A stretch of 64,000 nt of DNA from CAZRKC01 sp964600665. Lineage in GTDB: Bacteria; Bacillota; SLNR01. Of the stretch, positions 56,470-64,000 are shown one piece after another. Position 1 is the first letter of the stretch. Every line of letters starts with the position of its first letter. A model generated the notes under the pieces. The model ran no database searches, was not told where the DNA came from, and saw nothing but the letters and a program-made list of their open reading frames with translations. The translations under genes and the position numbers were made by a program. The stretch is taken from NCBI GenBank assembly GCA_964600665.1, contig CAZRKC010000004.1, positions 1-64,000 of the forward strand, written 5' to 3'.

Positions 56470-57786
56470 TTAAAAATCTATCTGGTACGTTTTATCTTTC
56501 ATTCCCCGCATGGATACATGTGAGCAGCACAATCGTTCATACAAACGCCATTGGTCTTGTACAGTATCTGCAACCGAATCAAAATAATCTTTGACTACAT
56601 CACGAGCATGGTCATGGGAAGCAAAATGCCCCATATCGCCAGCCAGATTATATACTTCGTCAACATTCGCTTTCTGATCAACAAAGGCATATTTCTTTAG
56701 AAATGCCAACGCTTCTTCAGCTGACCAGGTATGATCCCAAAGATGGCGCGTTGCTTCCAGTTTAGCGTAACCGTCAATTTCACTAAAACGGTGCCACAGG
56801 GGCATGGTTTTTAATAAACCAAGATCCAATCCGGCAGGTTTGAAAACATATTCGCGTTCGAAATCAGTTTTCTTGTCAATTGATCGATCAAAGCACAAGT
56901 CGATCACATAGCGGGCAGATCCCTCGGTGAAAGCGGACGATGAAGAATAAAGAGATACGACTGCCATTTCAGGCCAGCAGGTATCGATCATGGTCTGCGT
57001 TCTTTTTTCGTAATATGTCAAATGTCCTGGCTCCATCTCATGGCCAATGCATTCAACAATATGATCAGCCGTCCAGATGCTATTGGAATTGAAATTGCGT
57101 TCGTATTCAAGATGGTTGTAATCATATCCGAATAAGATTGATAGAAACTCCATTTTTGGATTGGGATACGGACGCACTCGAACCCTAGGCATGCTATTAC
57201 CGGTAATGGCCATATTTTGCATGGACATATCATGAAAAGCCTGTGTACAGCCCTGTAAAACTGTTAGAAGTTTTTCAGGTGGAACCGTTATCTTCTGCCG
57301 GAATTCCGCAATCCTTTCCTGAATCGTTCCCGATCCCGGAAGTTCTTGCTGAAGATCTGAGATGATACGATCAAACATTTCGTGACCATATTCCGGGGCG
57401 ATCAGGCTATACATACCATCTGTCATCGTATTATATGACATGTGTTCACCTAATAACAGGCGTGTTCTGGTATGGAGATTGACCACATGATCAATGATAT
57501 AATCAATTCGGTGCATTTCATCCGGCCGGGCGGTCTTTTTGTATACCTCCAGGCTATTCTTCAAATGCACAGCCTCATCCAGAACATCTTCTAAAGTCTT
57601 TCCATGTTTCATATCCCCGATTTCATAATCGGGCAGGATTTTGTATTCCCGTGAATAACGCATGCTGGTTCTTCTCCAGAAAGGCCCTTCCGTATACCAC
57701 TGGATATCTGATTCGTCACAACGACTCTTACATAAGGTTAGATCCAAATACTGCTGAGCCATTGCATTTAGAGCGGTTTCTAACAT
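56470..57786 (-). CDS. DUF885-like putative metallohydrolase
   Basis: 438-residue cytosolic helical protein. ECIGHEMEPGHLTYY (about residue 245) matches the H-E-x-x-x-G-H(H) zinc motif of DUF885-type peptidase-like proteins, and AFTEGSARYVIDL about 45 residues later supplies the third, Glu-type ligand (E-G-x-A). Length is shorter than full DUF885 proteins (about 550-600) and only one His follows the Gly, so assignment is tentative. ATG follows AAAAAGGAGGATCAAT. Stands alone on the minus strand. Confidence 0.72.
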   Translation of the reverse strand: MLETALNAMAQQYLDLTLCKSRCDESDIQWYTEGPFWRRTSMRYSREYKILPDYEIGDMKHGKTLEDVLDEAVHLKNSLEVYKKTARPDEMHRIDYIIDHVVNLHTRTRLLLGEHMSYNTMTDGMYSLIAPEYGHEMFDRIISDLQQELPGSGTIQERIAEFRQKITVPPEKLLTVLQGCTQAFHDMSMQNMAITGNSMPRVRVRPYPNPKMEFLSILFGYDYNHLEYERNFNSNSIWTADHIVECIGHEMEPGHLTYYEKRTQTMIDTCWPEMAVVSLYSSSSAFTEGSARYVIDLCFDRSIDKKTDFEREYVFKPAGLDLGLLKTMPLWHRFSEIDGYAKLEATRHLWDHTWSAEEALAFLKKYAFVDQKANVDEVYNLAGDMGHFASHDHARDVVKDYFDSVADTVQDQWRLYERLCCSHVSMRGMKDKTYQIDF

Positions 57787-58433
57787 ATTGATCCTCCTTT
57801 TTGAGTATGATTCGCGTCATGAGAATTTTCTGGTAGGCAACTCTGTGAATAATGCTCAGGAAAGTTGCATGGGATGTGGTCCCAAACCATGGAGTAATTA
57901 TGGATTGAACACAAATAATCTTGCATATTTAATCATAGCAAACGGTGGGGGTTTTTACAACAATCAGATTGTCTAGCGAAACTGTTGATTGGGTGGTAAC
58001 ACCATATGATGAACGAGCTAGGATCATCGCCAGATGACTTGTCAAGCTAATAAATTGAAGCAGAATGTATGTTGCCCCAAAGGAATAATCATTCAAAATT
58101 GAGTAAACAATTAGAGAAAAAGAGTGAATAGCGTGAATCGATGTGAAAAAGATTGATACGGCTTACTCTGCACTGGAAGAAGGCTGAACTGCACTTCTTG
58201 TCCATGATGACGATTGCGGCTATGGCAGTCAAGCATAATAAGCTTCCGTTTATGGACAAGACTCGATAGTCCAATTGAAAATTGAATACGGCTAGATTGT
58301 ATTAGAATATGAGTGGTTGACTCTGTTTCAATTATATCGATCCACGCAAGTTATGGATAGAATCTGTGGTATAATGTCATTGCCAGTGTGACATTGAACG
58401 AATTGGGATAATAACAGTGTCTGTTTAATCTAT
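57787..58433. other. Gene-free region before tRNA
   Basis: About 650 bp. A TATAAT at 58370-58375 lies about 60 bases before the tRNA but no good -35 box was found. Nothing else. Confidence 0.4.
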
Positions 58434-58509
58434 GGGGATATAGCTCAGTTGGGAGAGCGGTACGTTCGCAACGTATAGGTCGTGGGTTCGAGTCCCATTA
58501 TCTCCACCA
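58434..58509 (+). tRNA. tRNA-Ala (anticodon CGC)
   Basis: Full cloverleaf of 76 nt with encoded CCA. Acceptor GGGGATA/TATCTCC contains the G3-T70 wobble that marks alanine tRNAs; D arm GCTC/GAGC; anticodon arm with loop TTCGCAA, anticodon CGC at 58467-58469; T arm GTGGG/CCCAT with TTCGAGT. It reads GCG codons and stands alone. Confidence 0.95.
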
Positions 58510-58516
58510 GTGATCG

Positions 58517-58565
58517 ATAACACCATCTATTGGGGATTAGTTACCCGAAGATGGTGTTATTTTTG
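58517..58565 (+). terminator. Terminator after tRNA-Ala
   Basis: ATAACACCATCT / AGATGGTGTTAT with a 20-base loop, then TTTTTG. Confidence 0.88.
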
Positions 58566-58873
58566 ATAACTTTGTTTATTGTTGACAAAGAGAAAGAATA
58601 GTTGTACGATAAATTTAACGAACGTTAGATATATGTGTACAGAAATTTATGCTCTAAAGCACAGTGATAACGACGGGTAACAACAAATTCTGTGAAATAT
58701 TATTTCATTAGGACGTCCTGTGATCTCATTATCAATAGGCAGGGAGTTTACTGCACATGTTTTAAATGCAGTATATAAGTGATGAAATCTGAGGACCCCT
58801 TATGATGGGCTGATTTTACTGACAATTGGTTTCGCCGATCAAATACCAAAACTTTCTATTGGGGGTAGCAACC
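58566..58873. other. Intergenic region
   Basis: About 300 bp before the membrane protease; no feature recognised. Confidence 0.3.
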
Positions 58874-59668
58874 ATGATCAAGAAATATCCTTTATTTTTT
58901 TATTTTTTGTTCACCTATCTATTATCCTGGTTTTTCTGGACGATACCCATTTTTCTATCCCTTGGTATATATAAGAACGAATCACTCAATTCTTTTTTTG
59001 GATTAGGAGTTTTGGCTCCGATAATCGTTTCCGCAGTATTAACCCAGAAGCGATTTGGTGGGAAGGGAATTCGAGATTTAACTTCTCGACTCAGAGTCAA
59101 TAACGTGCAGTTTCGCTGGTGTCTTGTTGCTGCATTCACTTTTGTGTGCCTGAGTATTGGGACACTGGTGTTATACTCGCTCATACACAAAATTCCAGTC
59201 AAAGTTCTTCATGACTACTCTTACAGCAGTTATCTCTCGATGATGCCTGTTTTTCTAATTTTTGCAACTTTTGAAGAGGTTGGCTGGCGAGGTTTTGCGC
59301 TGCCAAGAATCAGAGAAACACATAATCCAATATCGTCTTCATTCATTCTTGGTGTTATCTGGTGGATATGGCATTTCCCAAAACTTATATCTGAAGGCAC
59401 TACAGATATCAATTCATTCATCGTGCTAATGTTTTTTGCAGTTCTATTTTCATTATTTTTGTCTTGGATTTATGAGAATAGCCACGGCTCAATCTCTTTA
59501 GCAATCCTGGCTCATGCAGCAGGGAATTCTGCCATATATGCGATTAATCCTGGAGTATTATCGAAAATCGGTTATAATGAAGCATCGATAATTTTTGTTA
59601 TGATTTTCTTTGCTTTTATGGTTTTCGTTGTCATGACTCATGGACCTGCACTGAAACGTTCTTCCTAG
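58874..59668 (+). CDS. CPBP family intramembrane metalloprotease
   Basis: 264-residue membrane protein with about eight helices. The CPBP (CAAX-protease/bacteriocin-processing) motifs are complete: FEEVGWRGF (E-E-x-x-x-R), WIWHFPKL and LAHAAGNS. Family members cleave within or near the membrane and include bacteriocin immunity proteins; no bacteriocin gene is recognised here. ATG follows GGGGGTAGCAACC; the longer ORF start has no ribosome binding site. Confidence 0.92.
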   Translation: MIKKYPLFFYFLFTYLLSWFFWTIPIFLSLGIYKNESLNSFFGLGVLAPIIVSAVLTQKRFGGKGIRDLTSRLRVNNVQFRWCLVAAFTFVCLSIGTLVLYSLIHKIPVKVLHDYSYSSYLSMMPVFLIFATFEEVGWRGFALPRIRETHNPISSSFILGVIWWIWHFPKLISEGTTDINSFIVLMFFAVLFSLFLSWIYENSHGSISLAILAHAAGNSAIYAINPGVLSKIGYNEASIIFVMIFFAFMVFVVMTHGPALKRSS

Positions 59669-60117
59669 ACGCGCGTATTGAAGTCAATCATCTCCGTTTG
59701 GAAAACTGATCTCGATATTTCGTATCAAAAATGGAGTATATTATCGAATAGCTACATTTCATGATGATTGAGCTGGGTACTCGATGTGGGTAAAGGAAGA
59801 TGCCGAAATCTGAGAGCGTGTTCATTGCCACAGATTAAGTTATAAATGCTTAAACGAGGAGAACTCGTGTCAAAATGTATTCGCTCTGCATTATTACGAT
59901 ATCAATAGTGCTTATCTGGCCTTCGCTGGCCTTGTTACCAATAATAATTGCAGGATTATTTCAGTTGGAAGCGAAGCCTAATTACCGGTGTGCATAAAAG
60001 GTGACTTATGAGAACTGAACTCGCATTGAAGCAATTTAAAAGGTTACAACGATAACCTACCATCTAGACATAATCAGGCACAGACAAACATGTTAAAATC
60101 GATAAGGAGCAAAGAAT
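59669..60117. other. Mostly gene-free region
   Basis: About 450 bp; contains one possible small hydrophobic ORF (listed separately). Confidence 0.3.
59875..59997 (+). CDS. Possible 40-residue hydrophobic peptide
   Basis: MYSLCIITISIVLIWPSLALLP is followed by a short polar tail (QLEAKPNYRCA). CGAGGAG lies about 13 bases upstream, rather far. Single predicted membrane helix; may be chance. Confidence 0.25.
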   Translation: MYSLCIITISIVLIWPSLALLPIIIAGLFQLEAKPNYRCA

Positions 60118-61113
60118 ATGCTAAGAAGAAAGGAAACAGTCTGGCTATATGCGTTCCTTGTTGTTCTAGCAGTATTCTTGTCCGGAATGTGTATATATTT
60201 CCGGTTTTTTCTCGTGCGGGACTATGATCGGATGGCTCGAATTATCACGAAAGATGGGTTTGTTACTGCCGGCCGGTCGGATGAGTTGGTAGTCGACGGC
60301 TTCGTCGGTATGTCTCTCCTGAGAGGGGACCTCCTTGCCACCCACATCGAATCAACCACCACCGTGAGTATTGATCGCTTGTCCGCTTTCATGGATTTTG
60401 ATGAGATGACGACCGTGCATGTGGATGAGTTGTCAAATCTCAATAGCCGAGCGATGGCCATATTCAATCTCATCACGGGAAAGATATACAGCAGAATCTA
60501 TCCCAGCCAAGATGATTCCTCGACGTATGCTATTCGTTTTCTTGAGAGTATTTTCACTGCGAAAGATGCTGATTTCTTGATTGAGGTAACCGAAGAAGAC
60601 GCGGCAGTTCTAACTGTTTTGCGTGGAGAAGGGTTACTATCTCTCTCAACTGGAAACCAGCCTTTTTCTTTTGTTGTCCAAGCCGGTCAATCTGTTCTGG
60701 TTGATGGGGACACGATTACCGTTCATTCTATTCGACAGAATCAATCAAGTGAATTTGCGAAGAGAAAGATCACGGAGGGGTATGACCAGTCTCTCTTCAG
60801 AGAATATTACTTAACAGGTTCTGATCCCCACGAAAATGATACTCCCTGGATTTTTGACAGTGCAAAGGAACACACAATGCGAGTAACTGTTCAGAACGAG
60901 TCAGGTGAACCGATACAGGGTGCTGTTTTGACAGTGGGGAAACAATGGGGGATAACCCGCAGCGACGGTTCGTTGACTATGGTATTTGTAACGGGCGATT
61001 ACTCCCTGGCCGTCACAAAACAAGGATATATCAGCCAAGAAATCCCGCTAGTTCTATCGAATGGTTCTTCAGTAGTTTATGTTACGATGATTCAGGAGGG
61101 CAGGGACGAGTAA
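60118..61113 (+). CDS. FecR-domain membrane-anchored protein
   Basis: 331 residues. Helix at 8-32 anchors an extracellular part. Residues about 45-235 show a FecR-type beta domain (TKDGFVTAGRS, MSLLRGDLLATHIES, ATVL-like AAVLTVLRGEG, VQAGQSVLVDGDT). Residues 255-330 are a carboxypeptidase-regulatory-like beta sandwich (VTVQNESGEPIQGAVLTV, DGSLTMVFVTGDY). FecR domains often occur with CHASE2 proteins. ATG follows AAGGAGCAAAGAAT. Its stop overlaps the CHASE2 gene start by one base (TAATG). Confidence 0.85.
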   Translation: MLRRKETVWLYAFLVVLAVFLSGMCIYFRFFLVRDYDRMARIITKDGFVTAGRSDELVVDGFVGMSLLRGDLLATHIESTTTVSIDRLSAFMDFDEMTTVHVDELSNLNSRAMAIFNLITGKIYSRIYPSQDDSSTYAIRFLESIFTAKDADFLIEVTEEDAAVLTVLRGEGLLSLSTGNQPFSFVVQAGQSVLVDGDTITVHSIRQNQSSEFAKRKITEGYDQSLFREYYLTGSDPHENDTPWIFDSAKEHTMRVTVQNESGEPIQGAVLTVGKQWGITRSDGSLTMVFVTGDYSLAVTKQGYISQEIPLVLSNGSSVVYVTMIQEGRDE

Positions 61114-63119
61114 TGAGTGAAAAGAGGATACGTTTCTACCTGACAGTTGTATTGGGAGCTTTGATCCTCACAGTACTAGTGGGATTTACAGATGCGTTTA
61201 CAACTGTATCCAAGGGACTGGATGACCTCGTGTTTCGGAGCCCATCTACGGTGGATACACGGATTAAAATTATCGCTTTGGATGAAAAAACCCATTTGAT
61301 GCATGAAAATCCTCATCAGGATTATTTGCTGTTGGCAAAACTTGTTGAGATACTTCACGAGAAAGACGTGGCTGTGATCGGGTTGAACATCTACCTGCCA
61401 TCTTCGGGTGATCCCAGCCAAGACAAAATCTTGGAAGAAAAGATTTGGTTATCGGATCGGGTCATCATGCCAGTCTATCCGAGTGGTCCATTCGGAGGTG
61501 CAGGAACACAAAACCTAATTTCTCCATTTGAAGGATTTGCACGGCGTGCAAAATTGGGTCTAAAGCTTGTTCGGACCGACAGCGATAGTGTTCTCCGGCG
61601 AGCCTTCATAAAAACAACTGCCGACGATGTAGAGGTGCAGTCTTTCAGTTATCAGATATTCAACCGTTTTTTGGACCGAACGGGTGCTGAGTCACTTTGG
61701 AAAGAGGGGGATTTTACCCAGGGCCATATGTTGATCGATTTTGTAGCTGGGAACGATTATTTGGAAGTGATTAGTGCTGCAGATATTCTGTCCGGCAATG
61801 TAGCAGATGAATACCTGAAAGGAACCATTGTGCTTGTTGGAGAGTGGCTTCCTGGGACCGAAAGGTATATGACACCACTAAGGGGACAAGGTTTTTTGTA
61901 TGACACCGCTGTTGAGGCAAATATTCTGCAGCAGCTGATCAACGGCCGAAAACTGACTGTGGTGCACCCGGGCGTGCGGTTTGGCCTGATGATTATACTG
62001 GCTACGGCTGTTGCAATGATCATCAGCCACTTTAATTTAATTCCTGGGATGGGAGCCGTGTTGCTGTTGAGCTTTGCAGTATATCAAGCAAACTCACTTT
62101 ACTTCATTACAGCTGGAATTATGAATCCTGTTCTCGAACCGATTACGGGAATGGCTTTCGCATTTGTGATCAGTGCGGGTTATACTGTTGTGGAGGATCG
62201 AGTCAGGGCCACCGAAAAATTTCTGAATTCCCTGATCGATGTCATGGTAACCCAGATTGAGACGCAGACGAAGTACAATGCAGATCATACAAAAAGAGTC
62301 AAGGAGCTAGCTCTCAAGATTGCTGAAGGCTTACCTAGGATGGATCGAGGAGCCAGACAGGTTTTAGGCATGGCCGCATCACTTCACGATGTGGGGAAAA
62401 TCGGAGTACCTGCATCGATTCTGAACAAATCAACACGACTGGGCGAAGAGTTTTTTAAAGTGCTGAATCAGATCGAACAGGAGAAGTGCCGACTGATCAT
62501 GGTCCAAGCTGAGAAAGAACATCTAAAGAAAGATGTTGTCGACAGGATTGGGCAATGCTATTCTGCGTACCGAGAAATGGTCGAAAGGCTCAACAATCCA
62601 AATGAGATGCATACTGAACAGGATATGAAAATGCTTGAATCCATGGCCAATAATGAATCTGGGGCTTTGCTGAACAAACAGCAGTATGAATGTTTACTGC
62701 TGATACGAGGGACTTTAACGAATGATGAACGAAAAGCCGTGGAAGAGCATGTCAATCATACGCAGAAATATCTGTCTTACGTTCGTTTTCCCGGTGCATA
62801 TCAGAGGGTACCAGAAATCGTTGCAAAACATCATGAAAAACTGAATGGGACAGGATATCCCGCTGGATTGAAGGGCGATGATATTCCACTTGAAGCAAGG
62901 ATTCTTCAAATTGCGGATATTGCTGACGCCATACTAGCTTCTGACAGGCCGTATAAGGAAGAGTATAGTTGGGAGCACTGTGGGGATATCATGGAAAGGA
63001 TGGCTGCCAATGGAGAGATCGATGGAGGTATCTTTAAGACCATCAAGGACCGTGATCTACTTCGCTGGCATGCGGAATATCTAGAGAAAAATTCACTGGT
63101 AAACACTGAGGTGATATAG
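61113..63119 (+). CDS. CHASE2 - HD-GYP membrane sensor phosphodiesterase
   Basis: 668 residues. Helix at 7-28, extracellular CHASE2 sensor domain (about 30-280; IALDEKTH, DVAVIGLNIYLPSSGDPSQD), three helices (about 288-365), then a cytosolic HD-GYP domain. HDVGK is at His425 and HHEKLNGTGYP at His573; the family Asp of HHExxDGxGYP is Asn. The two motifs are 148 residues apart instead of about 53, owing to a charged, probably helical insertion of about 95 residues with many Glu/Lys/Met. Metal ligands appear present, so cyclic di-GMP hydrolysis is likely but modified. The start ATG overlaps the FecR gene stop; ribosome binding site GGAGGG lies inside that gene. A secreted protein gene follows immediately. 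Confidence 0.9.
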   Translation: MSEKRIRFYLTVVLGALILTVLVGFTDAFTTVSKGLDDLVFRSPSTVDTRIKIIALDEKTHLMHENPHQDYLLLAKLVEILHEKDVAVIGLNIYLPSSGDPSQDKILEEKIWLSDRVIMPVYPSGPFGGAGTQNLISPFEGFARRAKLGLKLVRTDSDSVLRRAFIKTTADDVEVQSFSYQIFNRFLDRTGAESLWKEGDFTQGHMLIDFVAGNDYLEVISAADILSGNVADEYLKGTIVLVGEWLPGTERYMTPLRGQGFLYDTAVEANILQQLINGRKLTVVHPGVRFGLMIILATAVAMIISHFNLIPGMGAVLLLSFAVYQANSLYFITAGIMNPVLEPITGMAFAFVISAGYTVVEDRVRATEKFLNSLIDVMVTQIETQTKYNADHTKRVKELALKIAEGLPRMDRGARQVLGMAASLHDVGKIGVPASILNKSTRLGEEFFKVLNQIEQEKCRLIMVQAEKEHLKKDVVDRIGQCYSAYREMVERLNNPNEMHTEQDMKMLESMANNESGALLNKQQYECLLLIRGTLTNDERKAVEEHVNHTQKYLSYVRFPGAYQRVPEIVAKHHEKLNGTGYPAGLKGDDIPLEARILQIADIADAILASDRPYKEEYSWEHCGDIMERMAANGEIDGGIFKTIKDRDLLRWHAEYLEKNSLVNTEVI

Positions 63120-63120
63120 C

Positions 63121-64000
63121 GTGCGCGGACGTATTTCCAGACCCCTTGCAATGTTGCTGGTATTCATGCTCTGTCTGAGCCAGTTCAATGGAAGTTCGGT
63201 TCAGGCATCAACTGCAAAGATTGAATCCACAGCCGTAGAGGTCTTAATAGACGGGAGCCATCGGATTACGGTTAATATTTCTCTGAAAGGTAATCTGACT
63301 AATGTTCAGGTTCTTGAGGCACAATGGGCACGGGGATTGAATGTGGGTGCCGGAGGCGAATTTATGCCTGCTGAAGAAGTATGGTTTCCTGATGGCAGTC
63401 AAATGATGCAACTTGTTTTTGTGGACCGTGACAATAAGTACGATTTTGATCTGGGTTACACCGTACACTTCATTGTTCAGTTCCCCAATACTTTAGAAGA
63501 GTATATCAATGTGGAGACTATCCATATCCCGAGGATAACAATCCTGAGGAATGAATATAATAATATTACGGGTTTGTCGGAGATCACTTTTACCTGCCGG
63601 AATGGCGGGTATTTAGTTAATTCTGACATGGATGAGTACAATGACACGGATGGGCTTTATGATGGCATCCTAACTGGGACGATCGCGTCATTGCAAGAGT
63701 ATTCTTTTCGGGTTTCCCAACCGGATCATTACCTAATGCGTGTTGTCTATACCCATCCAACTGGAGAATATATCTACAATCGGATCATCGTGGTTGATAA
63801 TGAAGCCCCCCTTGCTGTGAATGTAGCGATAGATCATGAATCAATGGAGGCAGGTAGTGTTTTGCTTGGACAGTATACCTACTCTGATGAAGAGGGAGAT
63901 TTGGAAGGAGATTCGTTATATACATGGTTTCATTATGATCCTGACGATAAAGTATATGCTCAGATTCCAGATGCCATAGGCAGGCAGTATGAGCTGACTG
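63121..64000 (+). CDS. Secreted surface protein, third gene of the FecR-CHASE2 operon (truncated by the window end)
   Basis: Open for 293 codons to the edge. GTG start with GAGGTG seven bases upstream and one base after the CHASE2 stop. Signal peptide VRGRISRPLAMLLVFMLCLS with cleavage near VQAS. The rest is beta-rich. From about residue 215 it reads APLAVNVAIDHESMEAGS then GQYTYSDEEGDLEGDSLYTW, which is the repeat type of bacterial surface proteins with a Y-x-Y-x-D-x-E-G-D motif. Likely the extracellular partner sensed by, or controlled with, the FecR and CHASE2 proteins; the function is otherwise unknown. Confidence 0.82.
   Translation, partial: MRGRISRPLAMLLVFMLCLSQFNGSSVQASTAKIESTAVEVLIDGSHRITVNISLKGNLTNVQVLEAQWARGLNVGAGGEFMPAEEVWFPDGSQMMQLVFVDRDNKYDFDLGYTVHFIVQFPNTLEEYINVETIHIPRITILRNEYNNITGLSEITFTCRNGGYLVNSDMDEYNDTDGLYDGILTGTIASLQEYSFRVSQPDHYLMRVVYTHPTGEYIYNRIIVVDNEAPLAVNVAIDHESMEAGSVLLGQYTYSDEEGDLEGDSLYTWFHYDPDDKVYAQIPDAIGRQYELT

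Noticed and set aside
58370..58375. TATAAT as tRNA promoter
   Set aside because: No acceptable -35 box at 16-19 bases; left as a remark only.
1..64000. CRISPR array, intact insertion sequence, prophage or integrative element
   Set aside because: No regularly spaced repeats, no intact transposase, integrase or phage structural genes seen.

Overview
The window looks like a chromosomal segment of a low-to-medium GC, anaerobic, Gram-positive bacterium of the class Clostridia. The evidence is a surface protein with three cell-wall-binding type 2 repeats, several lipoproteins with typical lipoboxes, a ferredoxin-dependent 2-oxoacid oxidoreductase, an EFR1-type flavodoxin/ferredoxin protein, corrinoid methyltransferase components and strong AGGAGG-type ribosome binding sites. 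Genus cannot be assigned from the sequence alone. Coding density is low: many gaps are 300 to 1700 bp and hold no recognisable gene. I saw no CRISPR array, rRNA, intact insertion sequence or prophage.

Layout. 0.5-6.2 kb: an M20 peptidase with a changed metal site, a lipoprotein, and a large beta-helix surface protein broken by one in-frame TGA. 7.0-14.1 kb: a tight four-gene operon of PocR-(PAS)7-HD-GYP, corrinoid protein, UroD-fold methyltransferase, and DUF1638-like domain fused to GGDEF. This joins corrinoid chemistry to both synthesis and breakdown of cyclic di-GMP and is the best candidate for an undescribed system. 14.7-16.8 kb: tandem DUF6282-type amidohydrolases. 17.3-22 kb: a PhzF-like protein, a small ORF whose ribosome binding site lies in a perfect 18-bp inverted repeat, an M24 peptidase and an MFS transporter. 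22.5-28.7 kb (minus strand): a wall glucosaminidase with a secreted beta-structured partner, a lipoprotein and an AEC-family permease.

29.2-32.8 kb: pheS-pheT with a possible short leader ORF. 33.2-39.9 kb: amino acid enzymes (serine/threonine dehydratase, M20 amidohydrolase, class III aminotransferase), EFR1, a DsrE-like protein and a lipoprotein. 40.2-42.9 kb: a stress-type cluster (two YggT-family genes in a diverged tandem duplication that also carries a conserved hairpin, a one-helix membrane peptide, a small acidic protein, CsbD). 43.0-45.8 kb: a coupled GAF-like / PAS-GAF-GGDEF gene pair. 46.0-46.8 kb: a decayed reading frame. 47.5-50.1 kb: a four-subunit 2-oxoacid:ferredoxin oxidoreductase.

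50.9-53.6 kb: a CopB-type P-type ATPase and a four-helix membrane protein with many histidines. 54.3-55.8 kb: a DEAD-box RNA helicase and an orphan RNA polymerase omega subunit. 56.5-59.7 kb: a DUF885-like metallohydrolase, tRNA-Ala(CGC) and a CPBP membrane protease. 60.1-64.0 kb: an operon of FecR-domain protein, CHASE2-HD-GYP, and a secreted protein that runs off the window.

Theme: four cyclic di-GMP turnover enzymes with sensory domains lie in 64 kb, while no helix-turn-helix regulator was recognised. Amino acid catabolism (dehydratase, aminotransferase, M20 and M24 hydrolases, 2-oxoacid oxidoreductase) fits an amino-acid-fermenting life style; that is an inference from gene content.
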